A stretch of 64,000 bases of DNA from Xanthomonas sp. DAR 34887 (GTDB lineage Bacteria > Pseudomonadota > Gammaproteobacteria > Xanthomonadales > Xanthomonadaceae): NCBI RefSeq assembly GCF_041245805.1, contig NZ_CP162490.1:3263001-3327000 (forward strand). Reading direction: 5' to 3'. Below the pieces are notes generated by a model. That model was not told the DNA's origin, ran no database searches, and saw only the letters and a program-made list of their open reading frames with translations. Shown here piece after piece: positions 9,867 through 18,267 of the stretch; position 1 is the stretch's first letter; every line of letters starts with the position of its first letter. The position numbers were made by a program, and so were the translations under genes.

Positions 9867-9951
9867 GCGTTTCACGTCTGCAGGGTCAACGTCTTGTGCA
9901 AAAACCTCGCCTTTGACGTGGAAATTTGTCGATATGTTGCGATGTGTCGCA
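9867..9951 (-). promoter_or_regulatory. Shared-type promoter P3 with two tandem operators (TonB receptor at 9653)
   Basis: Minus strand: a weaker operator GACAAATTTCCACG (9917-9930) lies exactly 20 nt before CAAGACG (9890-9896), with AAACGC (9867-9872) 17 nt further on. Immediately upstream, TGCGACACATCGCA (9938-9951) is a perfect TGCG-N6-CGCA, extended to TTGCGA-N4-TCGCAA. The two sites are 21 nt apart start to start, i.e. two helical turns. The surrounding 347-bp stretch between the S9 gene and the receptor holds nothing else I recognise. Confidence 0.6.
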
Positions 9952-10000
9952 ATGACTGCCACACACCGTGCGCGACCTCACGCCGGCCCGCATGCGACCC

Positions 10001-12322
10001 TCAGTGCGCGACAGGCGCCGCTGCCGCGGCTTGCCGGTTCCAGTCCGGCGTCGGCGCCTGCTGCAACCAGCGCACGAAGAAGTCCGCGAGGCGGCGCCGG
10101 CCGTAGTCGCCACCGGCGCCATGGTCGCCGCCCGGGACCACCAGCAGATCGAAATCCTTGCCGGCCTTGATCAGCCGGTCGGCGACCTGGAAGGTGCTGG
10201 CCGGATCGACGTTGTGGTCCATGTCGCCGGTCACCAGCAGCAGATGCCCCTGCAGGCGCGCGGCGTTGTCGACATTGGACGAGGCCGAATACCACGGTCC
10301 GACCGGCCAGCCCATCCATTGCTCGTTCCACCAGATCTTGTCCATGCGGTTGTCGTGGCAGCCGGAATTGGCCACCGCGGCTACGTAGAACTCCGGGTGG
10401 AACAGCAACGCGCCGAGCGCGCTCTGGCCGCCGGCGGAGGTGCCGTAGATGCCCACGCCCTGCTCGATCGCGTACCACGGATACTGCGCGGCCACGGCCC
10501 GGTGCCAGGCGATGCGATCGGGGAAACCGGCGTCCTTGAGGTTGCGCCAGGCCACGTCGTGGAACGCGCGCGAACGGTTGTTGGTGCCCATGCCGTCGAT
10601 CTGCGCCACGGCGAAGCCGAGCGCGGTCAGTGCCGGCACGCGCGCACTGAAGGTCTTGGGCACGAACGAGCCGTGCGGCCCGGCGTAGATGTTCTCGACC
10701 ACGCGGTAGCGCTGCTGCGGATCGAGCCCCTGCGGGCGATGGATCACGCCCCAGATCTCGGTCTTGCCGTCGCGTCCGGGCGTGTGGAACGGCAGTGGCG
10801 GCACCCAGCCGGCCGCACGCAGCCGGCTCAGGTCGGTGCGCTCGACCTGGCGCACCAGCGCACCGTCGTCGCTGCGGCGCAGCTCCAGCACCGGCCCCAG
10901 GTCCACGCGCGAATACAGGTCGAGCAGCCAGCGGCCGTCGGGCGACAGCACGATCTCGTGGTCGGCCGGCGCCGGCGTCAGCGCGGTCAACCCGCTGCCG
11001 TCCAGGCCGATGCGATAGGCGTGGCGGTAATAAGGGTCCTCGCCGGGGGTCATACCCGAGGCGATGAAGTAGATCTGCTGCGCCGCCTCGTCGACGCGCT
11101 CGACCTTGCGCACCACCCACTCGCCGCGCGTGACCTGGCGCGGAGCGCCGCCGCTGCGCGTGTCGTACAGGTACAGCTGCTCCCAGCCATCGCGCTCGGA
11201 AGCCCACAGGGTGCGCGCGCCGTCAGCGAAGTCGTGGCGATAGCGTTTGCCGCCGTTCTCGTGGGTGCCGCTGAGATCGGAATACTCGATGAAGGTCGGC
11301 GAGGTTTCCTCGATCAGGGTGCGCGCCTGCGCGCTGCGTCCATCCGCCTCGATCACCCGGTAGCGCTGGTGGCCGCGTTCGTTGTACTCGAAGGTGAAGC
11401 CGCTGCCGTCGCTGCGCCACTGCGGCCAGCTCAGCGCGAACGCATTCGGGAACAGCGTTGCCGGCACCGCGGTTGCCTGCCGCGAGGCGAGGTCGAACAA
11501 CACCGGCTGCAGCACCGGCAGCGGATCGCCGGGCTTGGCGTAGAGTTGCTGGTGCAGCTTGGGCTGCAACTGGTCCACTGGCGCCGACTCGATGTAGTAC
11601 ACCGTGCGCAGCGGTGCCGGCTTGATGCGGTAGGCGACCAGCCGGGTCGAATCCGGCGACCAGGCGATGCTGTCCGCCGCGTAGTACTCGGCGGCGCTGC
11701 CGTCGCGGCTGAGTGCGACCGCAGCGCCGCCAGCGGCCGGCGCGACCACCACATTGCCGGCCTCGACCCAGGCCCGCCACTTGCCGTCCGGCGACGCCTG
11801 CGCATACGCCGGACCCTGCTTGAGCGGGATGCTCATGTCGTAGGAATCGGGCGGCAGCGGCTCCATGTCGGTGCGCGTGCAACGGTACTGCGGCAGCGCG
11901 CACTGCCAGCGCACGCGATCGCGCTCGAAGGCCAGCCGCTGCGCGTCCAGCTTCACCTCGCTCAGCTGCAATGCCGCCGCATCGACCGGCTTGCCGCTGG
12001 CCGCGGACATCGCCGCCGCCAGCCGTGCGTGATCGAACGCAGGTTCGTTGCGGCCGTCGGCGACCGCGACCCGCCGGTACTCGATCGCCGGTGCGGCGCC
12101 GTTGCGCGCCAGCGAACGCCGATACAGGAAATGCCCGGCGTCCAGCCACACCGGCTGCGACGGCTGGCGATCCACCAGCGCCTCGTAGCGCCGGCTCAAG
12201 GCCTGCGCGCGCTGGTAGTCGTCCGCGCTCGGCGCGGCCAGCGCGCAGGGTGCCAACGCCGTCAACGCCAACAGCAATGCGCCCGCTGCGGCGACGCGCC
12301 CCCCGTTTCGATCCGTCTTCAT
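10001..12322 (-). CDS. S9 family serine peptidase (dipeptidyl/prolyl peptidase type)
   Basis: Predicted exported S9 peptidase of 773 aa with a signal peptide (about 1-29, CALAAPS). It has a DPPIV-type N-terminal beta-propeller and a C-terminal alpha/beta-hydrolase domain. The nucleophile is in GTSAGGQS (Ser about 629), Asp in GDMDHNVDP (about 702) and His in GGDHGAGG (about 734). S9 enzymes cut after Pro or Hyp-like residues, which suits extensin peptides. It is the last gene of the TonB receptor-GH121-GH43 operon, 19 nt after GH43. A paralogue with the same NRMDKIxWNEQWMGWPV segment is at 26162-28492. Exact specificity (dipeptidyl versus oligopeptidyl) cannot be read from sequence. Confidence 0.92.
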   Translation of the reverse strand: MKTDRNGGRVAAAGALLLALTALAPCALAAPSADDYQRAQALSRRYEALVDRQPSQPVWLDAGHFLYRRSLARNGAAPAIEYRRVAVADGRNEPAFDHARLAAAMSAASGKPVDAAALQLSEVKLDAQRLAFERDRVRWQCALPQYRCTRTDMEPLPPDSYDMSIPLKQGPAYAQASPDGKWRAWVEAGNVVVAPAAGGAAVALSRDGSAAEYYAADSIAWSPDSTRLVAYRIKPAPLRTVYYIESAPVDQLQPKLHQQLYAKPGDPLPVLQPVLFDLASRQATAVPATLFPNAFALSWPQWRSDGSGFTFEYNERGHQRYRVIEADGRSAQARTLIEETSPTFIEYSDLSGTHENGGKRYRHDFADGARTLWASERDGWEQLYLYDTRSGGAPRQVTRGEWVVRKVERVDEAAQQIYFIASGMTPGEDPYYRHAYRIGLDGSGLTALTPAPADHEIVLSPDGRWLLDLYSRVDLGPVLELRRSDDGALVRQVERTDLSRLRAAGWVPPLPFHTPGRDGKTEIWGVIHRPQGLDPQQRYRVVENIYAGPHGSFVPKTFSARVPALTALGFAVAQIDGMGTNNRSRAFHDVAWRNLKDAGFPDRIAWHRAVAAQYPWYAIEQGVGIYGTSAGGQSALGALLFHPEFYVAAVANSGCHDNRMDKIWWNEQWMGWPVGPWYSASSNVDNAARLQGHLLLVTGDMDHNVDPASTFQVADRLIKAGKDFDLLVVPGGDHGAGGDYGRRRLADFFVRWLQQAPTPDWNRQAAAAAPVAH

Positions 12323-12341
12323 CCGTCGACCACCCGATGCC

Positions 12342-13934
12342 TCAAAGCGTGTCGCAGCGCTGCGCATCCGCAGCGCCGGCCTGGACCAGGCGCTGCGCGC
12401 GCGTGGCCCATATTTCCCATTCCTGCACCGCCAGCGCGGCGTAGCGGCCATCGTCGCCGGAAGCATCGAACACCGCACGCACGCAACGCGTGGTCACCGG
12501 CGCGAAGCGCACCGTCTGCAAGCGGCCGGCCACCGCACCACGCGGCGCCTGCGCCAGCGGCAACCACTGTCCGCCTTTGCGGTACTCCAGATGCCAGCGC
12601 GCAGGCGGCGCCACGCCTTCGTTGGCGCCGGGTGGATGGTCGGCCCAGAACACGATGCGGCTGCGCTGCAGCGTCACCGGTTGCGCCCAGCTGTACTGGA
12701 TCCACTGCTGCGGCGGATTGTGCGGGCTCCAGCTGCCCCACATCTGCGGCGGCAGCGGATTGCGCTTGACCACGCCGTCGTTGAGCGCGGCGATCCAGTA
12801 CTGGTGCGGGATGTCCGGGCCGTTGGAGGCGCTGGCATGGGCGTAGCGGGCGACGTTGCGCTGCAACGGCAGTGGCGGCTGCGGCGCGCGCGTGGCGATC
12901 ACGCGGCGGATCCGCGCGGGCTGCTGCGTGTCGTCCCATTCCATCCTGTCGATCGCCACGCTGCGGCGGAAGTGGCCGCCGCCCTTGGCGTCGGCGGTGT
13001 GGTAGACCAGATACCACTGGCCCTTGAAGTGCACGATGCCCGAATGCGAGGTGGTGGAGGACACCGGCGGCAGGATCACCCCGCGGTAGGTCCACGGCCC
13101 CAGCGGCGACGGCGCCGTGCCGTAGGCGATGCAGGCGTGGTACAGCGTCGGCGTGCAGTCCGAGTCCGGCCCGGCGCGGTTGCCGGCGTAGGCCATGTAG
13201 TAGGTGCCGTTGCGCTTGAACAGCCACGGCGCCTCGAAATAGCCGTCCAGCGTGGTCACCGCCACCGCCTGCCCCTTGGGCGTGACCATGTCGCGTTCCA
13301 GTTCGATCCCGAACAGCTTGCCGAAAGTGCCCCAGTACAGGTACACGCGGCCGTCGTCGTCGACCAGCACGGTCGGATCGATGTTCTGGATCGTGTTCCG
13401 GACCGGCAACGACTGCGACAGGATCGGCCCTTGCGGATGCGCATCGCGCCACGGTCCCAGCGGGCTGTCGGCGACCGCCACGCCGATCGCGAACGGATCG
13501 GCGTTGGGCGAGTGTTTTTCCTCCACCGGTGCGTACAGGTAATATCGCCGGTCCGGCCCCTGCACGATCTGCGCGGCATAGGCGCGGCCCGCGGCGGCCC
13601 AGGCGAAGACCTGTTCCGGACGCAGCAACGCGGGATAGTGGGTCCAGTTGCCGCTGCCGACATCGTCGGTCACCAGCATTTGCCAGCGCCGGATCACGAA
13701 GTCGTTGACCTCCGGCGGCGCTTCGTCGCGGCCGGCGATGATGTACAGCTTGCCGTCGGCGACCAGCGGCGCCGGATCGGCGGAATAGTCGCGGCCGTCG
13801 GCCAGGATCGGATTGCCGGCGCTGCGCACGCTGCGCGCGCGCAACGGCGCCGCCTGCGCGCCGGCAACGGCCAGCGCCAGCAACAGCCAGGCGCCGCTGC
13901 GCCGGGCAAGCCATGCTGCGCGGCGCAGGCTCAT
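12342..13934 (-). CDS. hypAA: GH43 arabinofuranosidase with C-terminal carbohydrate-binding-like domain (HypAA-like)
   Basis: Secreted GH43 enzyme of 530 aa with a signal peptide ending AGAQA. The five-bladed propeller shows the catalytic base Asp in DYSADPAPL, the modulating Asp in NIDPTVLVDDDG and the acid Glu in FEAPWLF. After about residue 350 comes a galactose-binding-like domain (ALNDGVVKRNPLPPQMWGSW to EWEIWA) closely matching one in the upstream GH121. In X. euvesicatoria a GH43 in the same kind of cluster (HypAA) removes the terminal alpha-1,3-arabinose of the Hyp tetra-arabinoside, and I infer the same role. The ATG at 13934 overlaps the GH121 stop as ATGA. Confidence 0.9.
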   Translation of the reverse strand: MSLRRAAWLARRSGAWLLLALAVAGAQAAPLRARSVRSAGNPILADGRDYSADPAPLVADGKLYIIAGRDEAPPEVNDFVIRRWQMLVTDDVGSGNWTHYPALLRPEQVFAWAAAGRAYAAQIVQGPDRRYYLYAPVEEKHSPNADPFAIGVAVADSPLGPWRDAHPQGPILSQSLPVRNTIQNIDPTVLVDDDGRVYLYWGTFGKLFGIELERDMVTPKGQAVAVTTLDGYFEAPWLFKRNGTYYMAYAGNRAGPDSDCTPTLYHACIAYGTAPSPLGPWTYRGVILPPVSSTTSHSGIVHFKGQWYLVYHTADAKGGGHFRRSVAIDRMEWDDTQQPARIRRVIATRAPQPPLPLQRNVARYAHASASNGPDIPHQYWIAALNDGVVKRNPLPPQMWGSWSPHNPPQQWIQYSWAQPVTLQRSRIVFWADHPPGANEGVAPPARWHLEYRKGGQWLPLAQAPRGAVAGRLQTVRFAPVTTRCVRAVFDASGDDGRYAALAVQEWEIWATRAQRLVQAGAADAQRCDTL

Positions 13935-16900
13935 GGCGCCACCGCCGCATCGACCACGATCTGTAGCTGCACCGGCAACTTCCCGCTGTCGCCACGCCCC
14001 TGCACGATGCCGACGATGCTGCTGGTGCCCGGCGCGGCATAGGTGGTCGGCGACAATGGCGGCCACTGCACCGGCACGCGTTCACGCGAGCCGTCGTTGT
14101 ACTGCACGCCGACGAATGCCGGCAGCGCCGGCACCTGGCCGACGCGCACGTGCAGCGGCGGCGGCGCCTGCACCGTGTTGATCTGGCCAGGCGCCGTGGC
14201 GCGCACCCAGATGCTGGCGCTCACCGGCATGCCGCCGTCGGCCAGGCCCTGCACCTGCACGCGGCCTTCGCCGGCCAAGGCTGCCGCGTCGAGCTGCGGC
14301 CAGCGCACGTCCAGCCACCCCCAGCTGCCGTCGGCGAAGTAGCCGGCGATGCGCTGCGGCAACGCCGGAGTCTCGCCCGGCGCCACCCGCGCGTCGATCG
14401 GCTCGACCGCGTCGGCGCGCTCGGCGAACACCTGCCATTCGTCGATGCCGACCGCGGCATGGCCATCGCCCTGCACCGCGGTATCCAGCACCGCACGCAA
14501 CGCGGTGGTGGTCACCGGCGCGAACGCCACGCGGCTCGCTGCGCCGCGCGCGGCGACCGGATAGCCGCCGCGCACCGCGATGTCGCGCCACTGCTCGCCG
14601 TCGCGGTATTGCAGCTTCCACGCGCGCGGCGGCGCCACGCCGCCGTCGGGCTGGTCGTCCCAGAAGTAGAGTGCCGCGCCATTCAAGCGCTGCGGCTGCC
14701 GCCACTGGTACTGCACCCACACCGACGCCGGTTGCGCACGGCCCCAGCTACCCCAGCGCCGGTCCGCGGACGGCACCTGATCCGGCGCGGGCAACAGCCC
14801 GTCGTTGAGCGCCTGCAGCCGATGGTGGCCGGCGGTGAACTGCGCGCTGGCCTCGGCCTCGCCCTGCACTTCCAGGCCCTGCCCGGCCGGCGTCGGCGCG
14901 GCCGTCACGGCCACGTCGGCATGGCCTTGCAACGCGCCATCGTCGGCCTGCAAGCGTAGCGTGTAGGCGCCGGGCGCGGTGAAGCGCACGCCGGTGCTGG
15001 CCGCCTGCGGTTCCTCGAAGATCGCCGCGCCGCCCGGCGGCGCCTGCAGCACGCGCCACTGCAGTGCCAACGTGCCGTTCGGCAGCGCGTCGTCGCCGAC
15101 ACGGCCGAGCAGGCGCAGCGCACCGCCACCGGCGATGCCGTCCTGTTGCCAAGCCTCGACCTGCGGCGCCTGATTGGACTTGGCCACCGGTACCCTCACG
15201 CCGCTGGCATAGGCCTGGATTTCCTTGATCCCGGTGCGCAGCGCGCCGGCATGGGTCACCAGCACGCGCAGCCGTTGCAGGCGCAATGCCGGGAAGCGCA
15301 CGCGGTTGCGATTGCCCTGCGCGATCGGCGCATCGCGCACCTGGCCGGGCACGGTCTTCCAGGTCTGTCCGTCGAAATACTGCAGCACGTACAGCCACGG
15401 CGGCGCATAGCCGGCGCGGGTGCCGGAGGGGAAGCCGTGCTGTTCGCCGGGCGGCGAGGAACTGCGGTAGAAGTACAGGCGCACGTCGTCCAGCAGTTGC
15501 GGCTTGCCCAGGTCGAGTTCGATCCAGTCGCTGCGCGACGGCGAGCCGGCCGTGCCCCAGAACGGTTCGTTGGCGGTGCTGCCGTCCACCGCCGCGCTGG
15601 CCGGGAAGCCATCGGCGGCATAGCTGGCGCTCATCGCTGCGCCTTGCGCAAGATTGTGCGCGGTCGCCGGCAGCGTGGTGTCCACGCCGGCGTCGGCCAA
15701 CACCGCGGCGATGCGCGCATCGGCGGCGAAGCGCACCTGCTGCGGCGCCTGCACGGCGATGGTCTTCGCACCGAGCACACGCAACTGCGCGGCATCCGTA
15801 TTGATCGCATCCGGCAGCGCCTGCACGCGGCCGCTGGCCGGGTCGTAGAGCACATGCGCCAGGCGATCGACGGTGAACGCCAGCTTGCCGTCCAGATACA
15901 GCGAATAGCCCTTGGGCACCGCGCCGCCGTAGTGGCGGCCGTCGCGATCCCAGACGATGGCCAGATCGCGATCGCGGTAGCGCACCGCGTCGGCGGCGAA
16001 GTGATCCCAGCCGATGTCGATCGGATACAGCTCGATCTTCGCGTCGCTGCGCGGACGCAGGCCCATCGCGTCCTCGATCACGGTGAAGTTGGTCGCGCCG
16101 AGCTGGGTGTGGTGGATCCACGAGCGGTAGCCGATGCTGCCGCCGTCGGCGGCGCTGCCCTGCGCCCAGAACTCGTTCTGGTCCGGGTAGCGGTTGTCGC
16201 CGTCGATGTAGTGCGCCCAGGCGTTCCAGTACAGCAGCTTGCGGTAGCTGTTCGCGTCCAGGTATGGACTGGGATAGTCGCGCAGCGCGCTGCCGAACAG
16301 GCGGAAGGCGACCGTGGAGTTGATCACCGAAAAATTGTTGCTGCCGCCGGCGCCGCGCGCCTGCCGGTCGGCCTGGTTGGCGGTGTAGAACGGGAAGATC
16401 GGATACTGCCGCGCGTCGGCGAACAGGCGCAGCGCGCGCACGTATTTCGGATCGTAGTCGGCATCGCCCTGCCTGGGCATCAGGCCGACGCTGAACGGGT
16501 AGTAGTTGTTGGTCTCCTTCCAGTCCACCGGCAGCCGCGCGCCATCGGCCTGGCGCTGCTTGAGCAGGTCGCCGTGCAGGCCCATGCCGTCGGCGACATC
16601 GCTATGGTCCTGCCACAGCACGTCGAGCACGCCGCGGCGGATCTTCGCCGCCAGCGCCTGCATGCGCAGCGCGGTGGCCGCGTCGCCGGCGAGCTGCGCG
16701 GCCTGCGCCGCGGCCTGCGCGTTGGCGTAGACGTAGGCGCTCTCGCTGCGGTCCATGCGGATCTGGCCGTGCTGCTTGGCCCAGTCGAAGGACACCGCGT
16801 CGGCATCGTTGCCGGTCATCGCCGCCCAGTCGTACTCGATCAGGCCGTTGCCGTTGCGATCGTAGGCGCGCAACAGCGCGTCCGCGTCGGCGCTGGCGTA

Positions 16901-18250
16901 ACGCGCCAGCTTGGCCGCCACCGCCGGCGGCCCGCCGTGCAACTGATAGGCGCGCCAGGCGGCGGCGCTGAGATATTGGGCGTAGGAATTGGACCAGTTC
17001 TCCGGCGCGCCGGGATTGTCCACGTACTTGCCGCCGCCGGCGGTCTCGCCGGCGCCCAGCCACGAGCCGTAGGCATAGCTGGGATCGCGCAGGTATTTGA
17101 GGTCGTCGATGAACATGCCGGTGGTCAGCACGATCGCGTTGTCGTAGCCGAGCACGCCTTCGATCGCCACCGGGAACTGGTAGTCGTTGCCGGGCACCGC
17201 GGCATCGAGGAAATTGAAGCGCAGCAGCCACCAGCGATAGAACAACGTCTTGTCGATGTTGTCCTCGGGCGTGTCCAGGTACGGCAGGTTGTCGGCCCAC
17301 CAGCGGTTGTAGGCGATCACGTGCTCGCGGTAGGCCTGCTGCGGCGACTGCGCTGCGATGCGTCGGTACTCGCGCAACGACGCAGGCAGTTCGCGCGTGA
17401 CCAACCCGAGCTGCACCTTGAGCGTCGCAGCCTCGCCGCTCGCCGGCACCGCCACGCGGCGCGCGATGGAACCGCCCTCGACCGAGAAGCCGTCGCCGGA
17501 CAGCCGCGGAAACACCGTGGTGATCGCGTTGTGGGTGGCGAACGCACCGGTCAGCTCGGCGCCGTCGGCGTGCGTGGCCATCGGCGAGATCGCGCGCAAG
17601 GTCAGCGCATGCGCCACGCCGTCGCTGCTGGACAGCGTGGCCTCGGCCACGGCCACGTTCTGCTCGCTGATGAACTTGACCAGGCGCAAGCGCACGCCGG
17701 CATCGGCATCGGCATAGACGCTGCTGAAATAGCTCGGTGTCTGCCGCCGCTGTGCGCTGTCCTCGATCAGCTGCAGCGGCTTGCCGTCGATCTCCGCCTG
17801 CAGCCGGAACAACGCATCGTGGCCAGTCTTGTGCGCGTAGGCGACATCGCCGACGAAGCCCGGCTGCTGCGGCTGATGGGTGTACATGTACGCGGCGCGG
17901 CCGCGGCTGAACAGCCAGTTGTTGGTGTCGTCGAACCCGCCGCCGGTGCCGCTGCGCGCGAGCATGCGGTCGATCCAGAAATCCTTGCCCGGCGCAGTGC
18001 CGGCGTCGGCCGCCAGGTCGGCGGCGAACACCCGCTGCAGATAGCGGCCAGGCGCGAAGGCCACGCCGCTGTCCGGAATCGGTGTCGGGCTGCCCTTGAA
18101 GCGCGGATAGCCGAGCGCGGCGTTGCTGGTCTGCAACGCTTCGCCATCCGCGGCGGCGACGGCGCTGGCCCCCACCGCGCCGCACGCCGCACCCAGCAAC
18201 ACCGCGAGCAACGCGGCGGCGGCGCGCGGCCGCCGCCAGGCCGCGGCCAC
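13931..18250 (-). CDS. hypBA2: GH121 beta-L-arabinobiosidase (HypBA2-like), multidomain
   Basis: Very large exported protein (1439 aa) that fits GH121, which removes the beta-1,2-arabinobiose from Hyp-linked tri-arabinoside. Order: signal peptide (about 1-35), catalytic region with a helical barrel (about 40-830), an F5/8-type domain (about 865-1020, ASAAVDGSTANEPFWGTAG), a PKD/Ig-like module (about 1025-1125), a second galactose-binding-like domain (about 1140-1285) shared with the GH43 product, and two short Ig-like repeats to the end. No ATG precedes the signal peptide; I chose GTG at 18250, but TTG codons a few residues upstream, touching the receptor stop, are possible. The gap to the receptor is 17 nt. 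Family assignment rests on overall sequence and context. Confidence 0.85.
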   Translation of the reverse strand: MAAAWRRPRAAAALLAVLLGAACGAVGASAVAAADGEALQTSNAALGYPRFKGSPTPIPDSGVAFAPGRYLQRVFAADLAADAGTAPGKDFWIDRMLARSGTGGGFDDTNNWLFSRGRAAYMYTHQPQQPGFVGDVAYAHKTGHDALFRLQAEIDGKPLQLIEDSAQRRQTPSYFSSVYADADAGVRLRLVKFISEQNVAVAEATLSSSDGVAHALTLRAISPMATHADGAELTGAFATHNAITTVFPRLSGDGFSVEGGSIARRVAVPASGEAATLKVQLGLVTRELPASLREYRRIAAQSPQQAYREHVIAYNRWWADNLPYLDTPEDNIDKTLFYRWWLLRFNFLDAAVPGNDYQFPVAIEGVLGYDNAIVLTTGMFIDDLKYLRDPSYAYGSWLGAGETAGGGKYVDNPGAPENWSNSYAQYLSAAAWRAYQLHGGPPAVAAKLARYASADADALLRAYDRNGNGLIEYDWAAMTGNDADAVSFDWAKQHGQIRMDRSESAYVYANAQAAAQAAQLAGDAATALRMQALAAKIRRGVLDVLWQDHSDVADGMGLHGDLLKQRQADGARLPVDWKETNNYYPFSVGLMPRQGDADYDPKYVRALRLFADARQYPIFPFYTANQADRQARGAGGSNNFSVINSTVAFRLFGSALRDYPSPYLDANSYRKLLYWNAWAHYIDGDNRYPDQNEFWAQGSAADGGSIGYRSWIHHTQLGATNFTVIEDAMGLRPRSDAKIELYPIDIGWDHFAADAVRYRDRDLAIVWDRDGRHYGGAVPKGYSLYLDGKLAFTVDRLAHVLYDPASGRVQALPDAINTDAAQLRVLGAKTIAVQAPQQVRFAADARIAAVLADAGVDTTLPATAHNLAQGAAMSASYAADGFPASAAVDGSTANEPFWGTAGSPSRSDWIELDLGKPQLLDDVRLYFYRSSSPPGEQHGFPSGTRAGYAPPWLYVLQYFDGQTWKTVPGQVRDAPIAQGNRNRVRFPALRLQRLRVLVTHAGALRTGIKEIQAYASGVRVPVAKSNQAPQVEAWQQDGIAGGGALRLLGRVGDDALPNGTLALQWRVLQAPPGGAAIFEEPQAASTGVRFTAPGAYTLRLQADDGALQGHADVAVTAAPTPAGQGLEVQGEAEASAQFTAGHHRLQALNDGLLPAPDQVPSADRRWGSWGRAQPASVWVQYQWRQPQRLNGAALYFWDDQPDGGVAPPRAWKLQYRDGEQWRDIAVRGGYPVAARGAASRVAFAPVTTTALRAVLDTAVQGDGHAAVGIDEWQVFAERADAVEPIDARVAPGETPALPQRIAGYFADGSWGWLDVRWPQLDAAALAGEGRVQVQGLADGGMPVSASIWVRATAPGQINTVQAPPPLHVRVGQVPALPAFVGVQYNDGSRERVPVQWPPLSPTTYAAPGTSSIVGIVQGRGDSGKLPVQLQIVVDAAVAP

Positions 18251-18267
18251 GCCGCCTGCCCGCAACC

